A DNA stretch of 64,000 nt, taken from the NCBI GenBank assembly GCA_947034885.2, contig OX344750.2:35884821-35948820 (forward strand), given 5' to 3'. The stretch comes from Thuidium tamariscinum (taxonomy: Eukaryota > Streptophyta > Bryopsida > Hypnales > Thuidiaceae). Below are positions 46,601 to 58,754 of this stretch, piece after piece. Numbering within the stretch: the stretch's first letter is position 1; the number at the start of each line of letters is the position of its first letter. The translations under genes and the position numbers were made by a program. The notes under the pieces were generated by a model, which saw only the letters and a program-made list of their open reading frames with translations, was not told the DNA's origin and made no database searches.

Positions 46601-49035
46601 TTTGATTTGTTTGTTTTAAAACATTTTGTATATGTCACATTCTGAGGATATTTGAGGAACAATCTTCAACAGTAGAGAATATAACACAATGTGCATATTA
46701 TTCACATTCCCTGAAATATGGTCTTTTTATTGCATGTGTTGACCCAAAAAATACAAATTAAGTGCTCTTTGACTCCAAGCTTGTTGGTAATGAGAAAGAC
46801 CATGTCCAGGCATTCGATCAAATGTGGCTAATTAATTATCAAAACTTGTGTTCCAAAATGATAAGAAAATGTGTTCTTGTAAACCAAGTAATTATGAAAA
46901 CTTCCAAAGTTGAAGTGCCATGCAACTGGTACCTGATAGGCTCCAATGAGGTGAATGATGAGCATGATGTTGGCTGCTCTAACCAATTCTTTTGAGGCTT
47001 TTGTCTGGTATTGAAGGAAACTCAATGCATTTTGGCTTATTTGATTACCATAAACTGTATAAAAAGCAATCCCCATGGGCAGGTAGCAGAGTGCAACAAA
47101 CACATAAGTAATCCTTAGGGCAGGCTTCATCTCGTCCCTGGAGGTTCTGGTAGGAGTTGACGGTAACCCGTTTTGAACCTCCAGAAGCACGTTATGAGCC
47201 GCATATGCAAAGGCGACAATGCCAATTGCATTAAAAGCTCTGAATACCTGATCTGCATGATTCAACTTTAGATGATTCGACGAATTTGATGTGGAATTTG
47301 ACACACAGTGATCCACTAGTAGATGCCCTGGAAAAGTGTAATTAACATGAGTGTGTAAACCACTCCCGGGTTGTTCTTCAGGGCCACCAACATCTTCAGG
47401 GCCACCAACAGAAACAACCGTAATCCAGGCAATTGTACAATAGCTGCGAGCATGCACACCCAAACAGAAAGAAGGATCCATGAGCATAATTAACAACGTG
47501 GGTCACAAATCACAAGTTCTACGTTAACAGCTTATGTTACAAGCACGATCAATCTACAGGTAATGCCCATGCCCTTGCAATGAACTGACAGCCCTCACAG
47601 CCCTTCAGGATCTACTGAGTATCCAACAGACTGTGGACACTGGATGGTGAATTTCAATAAAATGGTGATATTCCATATGCCATTTTTCAGACCACGTGTT
47701 TTAAACTGAAAGTTAACATCTGAGAGAGAAATAAACTTTTAGACATCTAGGAAATGTGTAGATTTCCAAAATTTATGATGTATTTAAATTTCAGATCACG
47801 CAGTCTGAAACATCTTGGACAAGTATAGATTTCAGACATTTATGACTCATATAGATTTCAAAAATCCATGACTGGTTTAGATTTCAGACCACTCAATCCG
47901 AATTATAAAAAGTGTCAAATTAATGGAGTTTCACCATTTTAACGAAATTCACCATCTGGACTTTAATGGTCAGATTATATGTTGTCGAAAAATTACTTTA
48001 AATACAGAAATTGACAATTTAATAATTTTATGGGTCAAAATTGATCTATGAGTGTGCTGCAATTATGTGTTCTAGCGTATCGAAAAATACTTCTACAGTT
48101 ATACTGCTACTTCAGTAAAAGGTGGAATTAGTTTTCTGATCTGGTTCTCCTTCTTATGCAATGGGGCCTCGCTCATTTGTTCAAAAAAAGAAAAAGAAAA
48201 GAAAGGTGAAATTAGTGAAAGCTTACCAGATTGACATAATTGCCGCAATCACGACAATCCAATTTATAGATTCGAAAGTTGGCCCCCGAAGAGAGAGGAG
48301 TATTTGAATGGCAGCAAAGACTGCAAACCAAGCAAATATGTGAACTGGACGGTGAGGGTTGCATGATCCCGCGAAGCTGTCAAATACACGGTTCATAGCC
48401 TCTCCAGCGGCAACCGTGTATAAGATGGCCATAGAGACCTCGACAACCATTTGGAGAGGCAAAATGATCCAGAAGCCAGCTCTCTCTCCAAATGCTCTTT
48501 GCCCGAGTTTATAGTAGGTAACATATCGCATCTTCTTGTTCTCTACAAACTCAAATTCATGGAGCATGGATAACTGCTGCAGTGTGAAGTAGGTGATCAC
48601 CAATGCTAGGAGGAGAATAACCACTCCTAGATGCCTGCACAATTTGACAAGCAGAAACAGACAAGCTGATGATCTCGAAGAACCTGCAATGTTCAACTCA
48701 AGTGGAATACACCAACTACCACTTCTGCATCACTGGATATTAAGGTCATCTCTAGATATGATTAAACATTGAATAAGTCCGATCTACTTGAATTTCAAGG
48801 GTTCGAACCATGTGAGGAACACCATAGCTTGTGGAAGCCCAAGCACTCCCACCCCGACAATGGCTGTGATGTTGTATGCAGAGGCTATCCACATGTTGGA
48901 AGTTCTCTCAACGTCGTCGTCGTCAACGTGGCCACGGAGGGGATTCGTCGATTCCGGATCAACCTCGCCATTACTGTACCCCTGCAACGAGTACAGCACA
49001 GGCAGCATCTCTCGGGTAAGAGGAACACTTCTCAT
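43623..49035 (-). CDS. AAAP-family (LHT-like) amino-acid transporter, copy 2
   Basis: Same gene as the 25,154-29,731 copy. Exons: 49,035-48,788; 48,634-48,227; 47,443-46,933; 46,297-46,171; 45,932-45,841; 44,982-44,914; 43,865-43,623, giving 565 residues with every junction in frame. The upstream ATG used by copy 1 is followed here by an in-frame TAG, so translation must begin at or after the ATG at 49,035 (MRSVPLTREMLPV). Exon 3 is two codons longer than in copy 1, with an internal GPEDVGGPEE repeat. Exon 5 is unusually GC-rich and differs from copy 1 at many synonymous sites. Introns carry extra elements: a TA MITE in intron 6, a TTAA element in intron 5 and a small retroposon in intron 2. 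Likely functional as read. Confidence 0.85.
44529..44801. mobile_element. 273 bp stowaway-like MITE (empty site known)
   Basis: TIRs AGGTGGGTACACCCAAAAGC and its near complement, flanked by TA at 44,527-44,528 and 44,802-44,803. The matching site in unit 1 (ACCTATATAG, about 26,156-26,165) has a single TA. Related to the element at 2,718-2,995. It lies in intron 6 of transporter copy 2. Confidence 0.8.
45177..45815. mobile_element. piggyBac-like TTAA element, copy 7
   Basis: Termini CCCCTAAATGCCCAAGGC and TGCATTTAGGGG, flanked by TTAA at 45,173-45,176 and 45,816-45,819. It lies in intron 5 of transporter copy 2, 25 bp from exon 5. Unit 1 lacks it, but the flanks there do not give a clean empty site. 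Confidence 0.7.
48132..48201 (+). mobile_element. 70 bp retroposon end with 14 bp target duplication
   Basis: An insertion ending in an A-rich tail (AAAAAAAGAAAAAGAAAAG) flanked by AAAGGTGGAATTAG (48,118-48,131) and AAAGGTGAAATTAG (48,202-48,215). Unit 1 lacks the insert. The text before the tail (ATGCAATGGGGCC...TTTGTTC) resembles the LINE 3' end at 18,951-19,358, so this is probably a severely 5'-truncated LINE. In intron 2 of transporter copy 2. Confidence 0.75.
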
Positions 49036-49099
49036 TTTAATAAAAAACTTGCATAATCTAACTCCAGATATTATCACTTGTGTTCATGCTAGTCTGCAT

Positions 49100-49900
49100 T
49101 AATTCCAGCTGTGAGAAGACAAAACAACACGGACTGGGTATATATTTAACAGCCAGCGGCCCAACACTGGCGCTGAATTGAACTCCTCATTTCCCAATTT
49201 GCAAATTGTACAAACTTCCATCATCTACGAGAATCATATCGGTTCAAAAGATCTAGAATTAAATACATTGGTGTCTCCAGGTGTGGAAGACCTCGATGCC
49301 ATCGCCACTTCCATATCACCACGCTGTTGCTTTTACTTCTGCGACACAAGCAGCATAGATCTTTCAGGTAAGAGGAAGTTGATTAAGTGCTTCTCATTTT
49401 AAGGTAATCTTGCATAATGAATTTAAACACTACGTTACTCCACAAGTCACTTGCATGCCAGTTTGCAATACATGACGAGATTCAATAACACAAGGTCCGC
49501 GATACTACAGCCAGCGGCCCAACATTTGGACATTTAGTGCTAAAATTCTCATTTCACAATTTGCAAACTGTTCAAACTTCTCTCATCCACTGAAGTCGGT
49601 TTGCCGACACTCCCGACAGAAGCATACACTGACATCTGCAGGCTGTGTGGAAGACGAAACATCAAAAGATTGGTAGTACTGATTTAGCGATAGTACTGAT
49701 CTTGCAGCCGCTCCACACTTCACCACCACGACACTGATGGAAATATGGCAAATCAGCTGGCTAGCCTCACAGTACTTAACACCTAGTTCCTCTGACTCAA
49801 GATGTTACCTGCTGTGGGAAACTCCCGTGAAAATGTCTGTACGCTTCTAGATCGATAGGCCCTTAAAGGTTACTTGGTTGAAGCGCTTGACTTGGTTGAT
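49100..49900. other. Upstream region of transporter copy 2
   Basis: Aligns with 29,740-30,520 of unit 1, including the internal imperfect tandem duplication. Transcription signals for the minus-strand transporter should lie here; no specific motif can be supported. Confidence 0.5.
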
Positions 49901-49904
49901 TCAG

Positions 49905-50705
49905 ATTGTCTTCCTTTGCCCCTGGGGTCTGGGGTCGCTCGACTGTATTATTTAGTACTTTGTGTGATGAATTCAACACATTTACTTTAATATTTCCGTA
50001 ACAAGTTAGACGGAAGTCCAGTCGTTGGAAGTTTGTGATTCAATCTGAGTGGCACTGGATATTTGTGTGTGCAATACCCTTCTCCAGCCTCCCGGCGTTG
50101 GACTGTCGTCTAAGTTAGTCCGCATGCTTCTTTTTAATGCAATGACATTTGACAGTTCAAAAAGAGGAAGTCAGTCGGCAATTGCAACTACAATGATGTA
50201 AGTTATTTAATAAAGTAAGAGAACATCATATGCCACCACCCCAAAATTCTTCTTTTAGTTCTGCGTTGCGACTACAATAATGCAAGCGGTTATTAAAGTA
50301 GGAGATCATCAAATGCCACCCCCCGCCCCCCGAAATCTTTCTTTTAGAATTTATTCGCTGGGGCAAGTGCTGGAGAATTGACCAAACTGTACCTCTCCCC
50401 CACTTTATTATAACCAGTGGTCCCATACGTTTTCAACACTGACCAGCATTTTTGGGAATCTCATGCACCAGAGACTCCTAAGTAGTTCCTTCTTTTAATG
50501 CTATGGTTCATTCTCTTTGTTAAAGAAAAAAAGACTCAATTGTCTACAGGTGTGTAGACAGTTTCGAAAGTTAACCCATACTGTACCGTGAAGTCAATGT
50601 GCAGACAATTGTATGATTGAATAGTCGACATGTCGAATACTATATGATAGCAAGGCAGAGTACAGACATTTTCGTCCCGTAGCACACGGTAGTCCAAGAG
50701 CACTG
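49905..50705. mobile_element. Foldback palindrome, unit 2, left arm
   Basis: Matches 30,524-31,366 with scattered indels. Similarity to unit 1 stops at about 50,708 (GAGCATAGGG against GAGCACAGTA). The partner arm lies 7 kb away at 57,640-58,740. Confidence 0.7.
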
Positions 50706-50709
50706 AGCA

Positions 50710-51590
50710 TAGGGCCTCCTTCCATCCCGGTGGGCAGCAACAGTGCGCTGGTGATGAATGAGACAAAAGAGCAACGACCCATTGTCTTGCCGGGATCAGC
50801 AAACGAGAAAGGAGGAGAGGAAGTTTCACCGATTCGGGTGGACAATCGGTGGACCCTCTCATAGGCGGAGATTTGGCAAGCTTGAGAGAATCTCATTCGT
50901 CAATACGTGTAGGTTTCTTATTTAATCCCTCCCCACCCACCGGGGCCACATGAAAGTACACTGACTATTTTCTCCTAGAGCACTCCCTGTGAAGTTTCCT
51001 TGCCCACCAATACATGTAAGGAGGCCCTTATTGTAGTCACAATGTAGAACTAAAAGAAGGATTTGGGGGGTGGGGGGTGGGGGGTGGGGGTGGCATCACA
51101 GTCCTGGGAGTTTTGTAGAAATTTCGGAGAATTTTTTAGCTTCTAGAAGGTCTTGGGAGTTTTGTAGAAATTTCGGAGAATTTTTTAGCTTCTAGAAGGT
51201 GCTTCAAATTTTTCGAAGTTTACTTGGAAGAAAGCCTACAAAGTGCAAATTTATTCTTGACATCCCCCATTTTCTAATGTAATTTGGCTATTAGTCAACT
51301 TTTTCTTTTTCCATTTGGAATCTATCCTAAATTTCAAAAATGGGGTCAGTTTTTTTTGTTTTGTTGGTGAATTTGAATATATACTCCCTATTTTTTTTCC
51401 TATTGTTTCTTTATAAGGTAACTTCAGTATTTATTAATTATACTCACCAATTTTTTTCTTATTGTTTCCTTTTAAGGTATCTTTGACATTTATTAATTAT
51501 ACTTCCCATTTTTTTCTATTGTTTTTTTAAAAATATCTTCAAATGGCATTTACTAATTTCACTTTCTATTTTTATTTCTTAGAATATCCT
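50710..51590. repeat. Unique segment, G-rich tract and short tandem repeats
   Basis: 51,065-51,093 is a run of G5-6 blocks separated by single T. 51,102-51,200 is a 49 bp unit (GGGAGTTTTGTAGAAATTTC...) repeated twice almost exactly. 51,370-51,560 holds three to four imperfect ~60 bp units ending in TTTATTAATTAT. Minus-strand frames at 50,536-50,896 have no recognisable motif. Confidence 0.6.
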
Positions 51591-51665
51591 TGGCAGGAGT
51601 TGAACCTGGCAAAGTCCCTACCATCTAAGGGCCAAGGATGTAGCCTTTGAAAAATATAAGAATCC
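51590..51665 (-). mobile_element. tRNA-derived SINE-like head
   Basis: On the minus strand, TTAGATGGTAGGGACT (A-box-like) is followed by GGTTCAACTCC (B box). It shares GGTAGGGACT and GGTTCAACTCC with the SINE at 250-525. Only the tRNA-like part is recognisable. Confidence 0.5.
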
Positions 51666-51959
51666 AAAAAGTATCCAAGTATTTTTTGGAGGCTGGTTAA
51701 TATTACTAGCCAAAAAATTTGTGGTTAGTATTACGAGTGAAAAAATCTATAGTTAGTATTACAAGTCACAAAATCTGTGTACCATTGCCATCACTATGCA
51801 TAGCTCCAAATGAATAAGATGCATTACTTACACTAGGTCTATTTGGAAAACTCAAATAAGCACAAGGGTTCACATACAAAAAATGATACTTCGTGTCATA
51901 CTTTCAAATAAGGATAGCATCACAAATGATATCATTTACCCCCTCATTAGGGCCCTCTT

Positions 51960-54750
51960 ATGCAACCTGCAGCATGGCCTCTAAATTCTTATTACCCAAC
52001 TTGTTCCTAAGACGAGTTTTAATCAAATTCTGTATACTAAAAGCACATTCACAAGTAACTATAGAAACACATTGTACATGAGCTAATCCTGCAAGAATGA
52101 GGAGATTAGGGTAGAGGGATTGCAAAGAATGATTCCAAGTTACCATACTCTACAAGTCTTTGAAGTTCTTGTCCCCCCACTCCATGGTACATTGCAGTTT
52201 AAAGGCAAAGAATTCACGCTTATATGCATTTGTGTCTACAAGAGGAGGGAGTGAAAACTTACATATGAGTAGTCTACCTCATAATGCTACAACAAAGTCT
52301 CCAACTTAGAAACGCACCAATTCACTAGAAGAAAACAAGGAGTTTTGCAACTACAATTTGCAACTAGTTTTGTAGTTGCATTAGGCATTTGCAACTAGGT
52401 GACAATTTAGAGACTATAGTTGTAGTAGACAAGTTGCAATAGTTGCAAGCTAGTTGCAATATATGGCAAAATTATTTCTCATCCGATAGCCTCTGTAGAA
52501 CTTCGTTGATGAACTCTTCCGACGTGGTTGCTGATGTAGAACTTGATTGCCATGACTTGTTTGCAACTAGTTTACAACTGATTTGCAATTTGGCTTGCAA
52601 CTAGATTATTTGTAGATTTCAAAATTTTTAATCTATCTTCTTTTTTAGATTAGCAATCCAAATATTTATATTGATAGATTTTACTACTTTAGAAAATTTT
52701 ACAATTTTGTAGATTTCTACAATTAATAGATTTTTATAAACTATAGAAATCTACAACTTATAGAAATCTATAAAATATAGAAATATTACAAATTTTCATC
52801 ATTAGAATTCATTATACAAGAATGATATAACTTATGATTCTTATATATTTAATCTAATGGTACTCCTAACAATTGATATGGGATTATCCCATATATCAAT
52901 TATCAGATAATTGATATGAGACTTAATCCTAGTTGTTTCCTAGTTGTATACAAATTGTTTCTTAGTTGTAACGTAGTTGTTTACTAGTTGAATTTTAGTT
53001 GCATGATAGTTGAAAACTAGTTGAATGCTAGTTGCATAGTAGTTGACAATTAGTGGCATAGTTGCACTATAGTTACATGGTAGTTGCAGAGTTGTATAGT
53101 AGTTGCACAATCGCAAAAAAGTCATACAAATGCATAGTAGTTGCACAGTAGTTGCATAGTTGTACACATATTAGTCAACAATTGTAATAAACATTGAATG
53201 TAGAATACTTTACAATTTTTTTTTCATTCTTTTAAATTCTAAACTTCATTTTGCAACTACTTTGCGACTACTTTGCAACTACAACAATGTAAATGTCGAT
53301 TTGGTGCAAATATAGAGGGTTATAGTTGCACAACAGTTGCATAGGACATGTAGTTGCATTGTTGTTGGTTGCAATAGATACGTTTTTCTTCTAGTGAATT
53401 CTGCAAGCCCACTTGCTTAGAAGGCATGTTAGTAGGGTTTACAAATTTTAAAATAAGAAATGACATCATTATTTTTAAAACGTGTGTTTAAGCCAGCACA
53501 AACTGTTTTAGCAAAGTTTTTTTGGAATGAAAGTGCTTCTTCGAGGTCAGTACCAAGTTTAGACTGCTCCATCCTAAACTCATGAAAACATGTTGCCTTT
53601 CACCTAAAATTGGAGCCTCCTCAAGTATCCACTGTGAAGCCCATAGTCAGGCAAAATGTGATAACTTGTGGATTCATTAAACACATTCGCATTCAAGTTA
53701 CATGAATCTACAATAAACATCATGCAAATTTGAGCAATCTTTGTGCGAACACTACCACCTATCATTGTAACATCAATGAATTTAAGTTGAAAAACCTTAA
53801 ATAACATGGTCAAAGAATGCAGAATATTAGCTAGGAAGAACAAAATGTAAATAAATTTAAACTGCCCTAATTTATCCAACACAATCCTAGCCTAAGCAAC
53901 GTCACTCTCTTCTACATCTTTGAAAAAAACACCAACACAAATTCAAGAGAATTACAAAGAGTAGTCACTGATTGCCACCTACTAAACCAACAAATCTTAT
54001 GATAGCATTTCATTGTTTTCTTAAAGTCAAACAGTTGCTCTCGTAAGGCTGCTAAAGCATATTTTTGTTTATTGGATTTTAATGAAAAATGATGAAATTG
54101 AGTTCAACAAATAATCCACTTGGGTTGAAATAACCTTATAGGCTGGTGCTTTTGAAGTGTCTAAGGTTGCAAGGTTAGTTCGGTGTGCTACGCAATGATA
54201 GGAAAGAAGGAACGGATTCACCTCATTATGAAGTTTGGTTGTGACACCACTATGGCTATCCACCATCATAGAGGCTCCATTACTACTGAAGGCAACAAAT
54301 TTATACAGATCGAGTTTCCAATTCCGCAACTTAGAAATAACACAATCAAAGATGGTAGTAGCATCTTTCTTAGCACCTTTCAACTATAATAGGTCGAGAA
54401 ACAAAGTTATTGGCAAATCGTCTTCTACAATTGTTGCAAACATCACAAGATGACCAGTAGCACTAACATATGTGGACTCATCAATCATAATTCCAAAGAA
54501 GGGAGAATTCTAAATTCTACAAATTATTTTCTTTTGGATTACCACAAAAATATACAAAATAAGATCACTATATGCTTTCTCATCTTGATATATACTAGCT
54601 GTAATAGGGGCTTTAACAAACAACAATAATTTACTTAAAGCAGGAAATTTAATATAAAGGAGTGATTGCTTTCCTGTAAAGTATGTTGCTTAGAAATTAG
54701 AAGAGAGTGTGTAGGGCTTCATCACAAGGACGTTGGCCGTTCTAGATCAC
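51960..54750 (-). pseudogene. Decayed hAT-type transposase (DUF4371/ZNF862-like)
   Basis: Minus strand, N- to C-terminal: FGIMIDESTYVS (about 54,455-54,500, with the first acidic residue of the catalytic region), an in-frame TAG, then a frame ending at 54,069 with SSNGASMMV and the conserved CVAHR; next a stretch around 53,604-53,882 (FKFIYILFFLANILH); last the C-terminal dimerisation region at 51,958-52,146 (CECAFSIQNLIKTRLRN). These blocks are typical of the plant and animal hAT-derived group with DUF4371 and a C-terminal hAT dimerisation domain. Stops, frameshifts and a CACTA insertion at 52,323-53,396 make it non-functional. It lies in the expanded loop of the unit 2 foldback. Confidence 0.75.
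52323..53396. mobile_element. Non-autonomous CACTA (En/Spm-type) element
   Basis: Ends CACTAGAAGAAAAC and the inverted TTTTCTTCTAGTG; En/Spm ends are CACTACAAGAAAA. AATT flanks both sides (52,319-52,322 and 53,397-53,400), so the usual 3 bp target duplication is ambiguous. Both subterminal regions are filled with TTGCAACTA / TAGTTGCA words in both orientations, as in CACTA subterminal arrays. The interior is AT-rich with no transposase. It splits the hAT pseudogene. Confidence 0.8.
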
Positions 54751-54754
54751 CTTC

Positions 54755-57635
54755 TCCATCGTTTTTTTACCACTATTGGACACCCAGGCAAGTCTTTGGT
54801 GCTCACTTGATTGCCTGTGGTCAACAAAAGTACTTACTTTAAAAAACATTGACCTTTTTTTAGCATATACCAAGTAGCCCCCCTTGCAGACTTTATAGAA
54901 GAGCTTTTCCACCTCCGAAGAAAACTCTAACCATAGAAATTGTGCTACCCACTACTCTTTCTATAGATCTTTCACAATTTCTACTTAGGAAGGTGTGTGT
55001 GTGATCCAACCTTGCACCATGTCTTGATGCGAGGCTTTCACTTGTAGAAGACTGCAACTCCCTCGAATCCATTTGCCGTAATGTGGTAAAATAAGCCATT
55101 AGAGAAATTTTGAACTCTCCAAAGGGCCTCTAGAATGGCCTCAATTGGGGTCCTCAATTGGATTTAAATGCGTACTTGTCAAATAAAGGACAACTTTTTT
55201 CTCCTATTTCCACCCATTTTGACATCATGATGTTTATAAAGGTACATGTTTTTTTATTGGATAATGAGACATTAGGTACTTCTTGTCATTCAAATTTTAA
55301 GTACATTGAGGGATTATTTTATTTGGAGAAGGACAAATTTGGTGCAATTAAGTACTAATGGCTCATGTGTTTTTAGTACAATGAGTGAGACTTTTTTTTT
55401 AATAAGATCATTGGTACTTCATGCTCATGATGTTTGCACCATGAAATACCTCTTATTGGACAATGGAACAATAGGTACTTTTTGTCATTCAAGTCCTTGG
55501 TACAGTAAGTGAATTCTTTATTTAACAAATTCATAAGTACTTGATAAATATTCACACAAGGTAGTCACACATATTGTGTACTAAGGCTATCATCTTTAAC
55601 CTTCAATAAATAGCTTTGCATGTCAATTCCTAACGGCCCTCTTGAGAGCTCAAAATTTCTCTAATGCATCCCGGATCGACTTTTGCCGCTTAGCCATGAT
55701 TGGTAATACTTGTGACAAAAAATGCAAGATGATCATTTGAAGTATAAGATAGTGCCAAACTACAAGAGTGGAATACTAAACAAAGAAAATGAATTGATAA
55801 CCTAAGGTATAATACAATGCTTGAATGCCACAAAAGAACGCTAAACCCCAAAAAATAATTGATCAATACAAATTCATGAACACTAAACAAAAAAATAAGA
55901 AGAGAAGTCTTTGAAATTGAAGGTTTCAAAATAGATGCAACCAACAAGGACTGCAAGCAACCAAGGTAAACCAGAAAGAGACAAAGTGACAATTGACAAA
56001 CATAATTGGAAAAAAAAATTGGCATACCTAATTGTTCGGAAGGACCTAAACTATTCAGTACAAATGTTGGATGCTTCAATCTGAAGTTGCACACTTGCCT
56101 AAAGTCACACTAGTTCTGCAAGTCGAAAAAAATCGAAGCACAAAACAATGACTATATGACAAAATAAACTGATCATTTAAATGAATAAAAAAATGGGGAG
56201 GGATTGAGAGAAATCGGAGGTTTGAAAACACATGCAATCCTACACACTCCAAGAAGCCAAGCAAAAGCAAAAAGAGACAAACATAATTGAAAAAAAGAAA
56301 TTGGCATACTTGAGCAGTTGAGCCGGATGCCTTGATTGAAGTTTGAAATTGCTAATCCTCCACATTGTGCCACCATTACACAGACATATACCACGGATTG
56401 AAGTCAATAGGAGATTCCCCCCATCCCCGATGCCACAAATCACCCATGCAGTAGGTGAAAGTGCAAGTTGCAGTAATGTACAGTGAAGAAACTCAATTGC
56501 GAGAGTGCAAATTACAATGCTTACAGGATGGCAGTAGGCAACCTCGAACAATAGAAAATGATTGAATATGCCCAAGGCAAGATGCTTTCAAAGACTCAAA
56601 CTGGTTCTATTCACCCAATCAAATGCTGTCCAAGTGCCCAATTCGATCAACTGATCCAAAATCAGAGGTTTCAAAAAACAAAAATTGGACTATCGGAAAA
56701 TCCTTAGTTTCTAACTCTTAAGGTTAGATTGTAAGCATGACTACATGAATATGTGAGCAACGTGAGAGATTGAGAGTATGAGAGAGTGATAAACAAACAA
56801 ATTTAATTGCAATGCTAAAATTCTGAATGGCGATTACAATGTTGAATGGCGCAATAATCCTTAATTGTCTAGAGTGAAGAGGGAAACTAGTGCTACAACA
56901 ATGAAATTGTAAAAACTAGGACTCTCAGAGGCTCGGAGCTCAAATGGAAACTTTGAATTTGGAAAGGGAATCCTAAAACTCTAAACCTAGAGTTCTAATT
57001 GTTCAAAAATTCAAACTTGAGAGTTTGATGATATCGATTTGATCAGACTATTGGTAGGAATGGAGGCTTGATGCCCTAGTGGCTGGTGACAACCTGAGCA
57101 CCTGATGCCTTGATGTGAATGGTGAGCTAGAGTTGATAACCAGACTCATTTTGTCACAGAGAGCAAAAAAAATTTGGCTGTCAAATTTTAAAATGACACT
57201 ATATGAGTCTATGACATTGTGCTAGTACTCTGTAGATTAATAATAATTTTGGGTTTCCTCCCCAATAACTTCAGATGCCTATAGACAAAGGTATTACATA
57301 ATCATAAGGTAATGAAGGTATAATGGTATACCAGTTAGTAAAGTTCCAAACTGAATATACTAAAAAATATTTTGATATATATGTCTAAAAAATTTCCTAG
57401 AAGCTATATGCTCGGTCGACTGTCCGCCGTAAAAAAGGCATGTAAAACGGTAATTTTCCTACATACTCCAAGGATGGACGGCCTAATTGCCGAAGAATTT
57501 TTTTCCTATCCGATTCATTTCTGAAAATCTATTTTTTCCATTTAGAACCACTTCCTACACTTTTCTATCTTTTTCGGAAATTTTCAAAATCAATCGGCCA
57601 ACTTGCTATTAACTGCCGGCACTCCTCGAGTCCCC
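54755..57635. other. AT-rich remainder of the loop insertion, no gene recognised
   Basis: Contains imperfect tandem repeats: 55,246-55,310 against 55,446-55,510 (TTATTGGA(T/C)AATG...AGGTACTT) and 55,880-56,100 against 56,180-56,380 (GGTTT(C/G)AAAA, GACAAACATAATTG, AAATTGGCATAC). Minus-strand frames of 111-134 codons (55,690-56,094; 56,240-56,575) are leucine/serine-rich and match no family I know. They may be part of the hAT relic's 5' region or chance. Confidence 0.4.
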
Positions 57636-57905
57636 ATACATTGGGTGGCATATGATGTTCTTTTACTTTATTGAATAACTTATATAATTGTAGTTGCAAT
57701 TGCGATGCTGACTAAATTTTTTTTAATTTTTTTTAGAAACAAATTAGGCGAGTCCATAGCATTGAAAGGAACCAGAGACAAAAAGCCGATGCGGACTAAT
57801 TTAGACGACAATCCAAAGCCGGGAGGCTGGAGAAGGGTAGTGCACACGAACATAAATATCCAGTGCCACTCATATTGAATCACAAACGTCCAATGCCCAG
57901 GACTT

Positions 57906-58183
57906 TGTAGAATGTTAAATCATACCATTGAACGTGGGCCCAACGGATAAATCTCATTTTACTAGGGGTTGACAAGGATTTAGGGTTTATATTTGTGTTG
58001 GGTTTTTGGGTATGTTTAAGATCCCTCTACCGAATTTGGGGTCTTTGAATCTTTGATTCTAAATCTGAATTTAGAATTTGAAAAAAATAAAAAATGTGAA
58101 AAATAAAAAATCTCAACGTTTTCCCTTAGGTACATCCAGCCTACAAGGCCCACCTTCGATGGTATGATTTAACGTTGCGCCAA
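57906..58183. mobile_element. 278 bp inverted-repeat element (empty site known)
   Basis: Subterminal inverted repeats built on GTTAAATCATACCAT and GTGGGCC. GACTT flanks both sides (57,901-57,905 and 58,184-58,188); unit 1 has one GACTT at about 32,303-32,307. It starts TG and ends CAA. The roughly 30 bp inverted ends argue for a DNA element, the 5 bp target is unusual for one; superfamily open. Confidence 0.7.
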
Positions 58184-58203
58184 GACTTCCATCTAACTTG
58201 TTA

Positions 58204-58649
58204 GAGCATCTGCAATCCTGCCGGGAAGAGGGCCTGTATCGGCACTGTGCAGTGTTCAGACAATTTTCTATTTAAATTTGGGCTCCAATGCAACCGTTAT
58301 TAGGGCCTTCAATTCCAAGGCCTCCGGTATGGGACCCTCGGGATCGGTAAATTTGCAATATATGGAGGGCCTCGGGAGTTGGCCTTTAGAGAATAATCAT
58401 TATTGTCAAGCATTGGAATGTGTGCTCTTCAATGCAATTTTCCCATGTCTTCATGGAAAGTCCTTTTATAATGGATATTCTTTTTTATTTTATTTTATAA
58501 TACAAAAAAATTCATTTGATGTTTGGGCTTACCGCTTTTGCATTGAGTCATTTTCTTCCAAATTTGAACCAACACTATGCCGCTCACGTGGAATGGCCCT
58601 CCATTTGCCTTTCTAGGGCTTGTTTGCAGGTGCTGCATTGCAAATGCCC
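58204..58649. mobile_element. 446 bp PIF/Harbinger-like MITE (empty site known)
   Basis: TIRs GAGCATCTGCAATCCTGC and GGGCATTTGCAATGCAGC; TTA at 58,201-58,203 and 58,650-58,652; unit 1 has a single TTA (about 32,319-32,321). The 112-codon open frame inside is not supported as a gene. Confidence 0.75.
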
Positions 58650-58754
58650 TTAGTACGGACATAAAGTAAATGTCTTAAATATTCATCACATAAAGTACTA
58701 ATAATCTAATATACTTGACCAACCCCAGACCCAGGGGCGAAGGAAGACAAGTTA

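Larger units (their letters stand above)
57640..58740. mobile_element. Foldback palindrome, unit 2, right arm (with two insertions)
   Basis: Matches 32,030-32,412 of unit 1: TTGCAATTGCGATGC, GGCTGGAGAAGGGTA, TAAATATTCATCACAT and CCCAGACC...GGGGCGAAGGA blocks. It is interrupted at 57,906 and 58,204 by two elements absent from unit 1. Confidence 0.7.

Noticed and set aside
52950-53170. CRISPR-like short repeats (TAGTTGCA)
   Set aside because: Irregular spacing, both orientations, inside a CACTA element of a plant genome.
55690-56575. Minus-strand frames of 111-134 codons, hydrophobic
   Set aside because: Leucine/serine-rich translation of AT-rich imperfect tandem repeats; no recognisable motif.
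58278-58616. 112-codon frame
   Set aside because: Entirely within a MITE with defined ends and target duplication.
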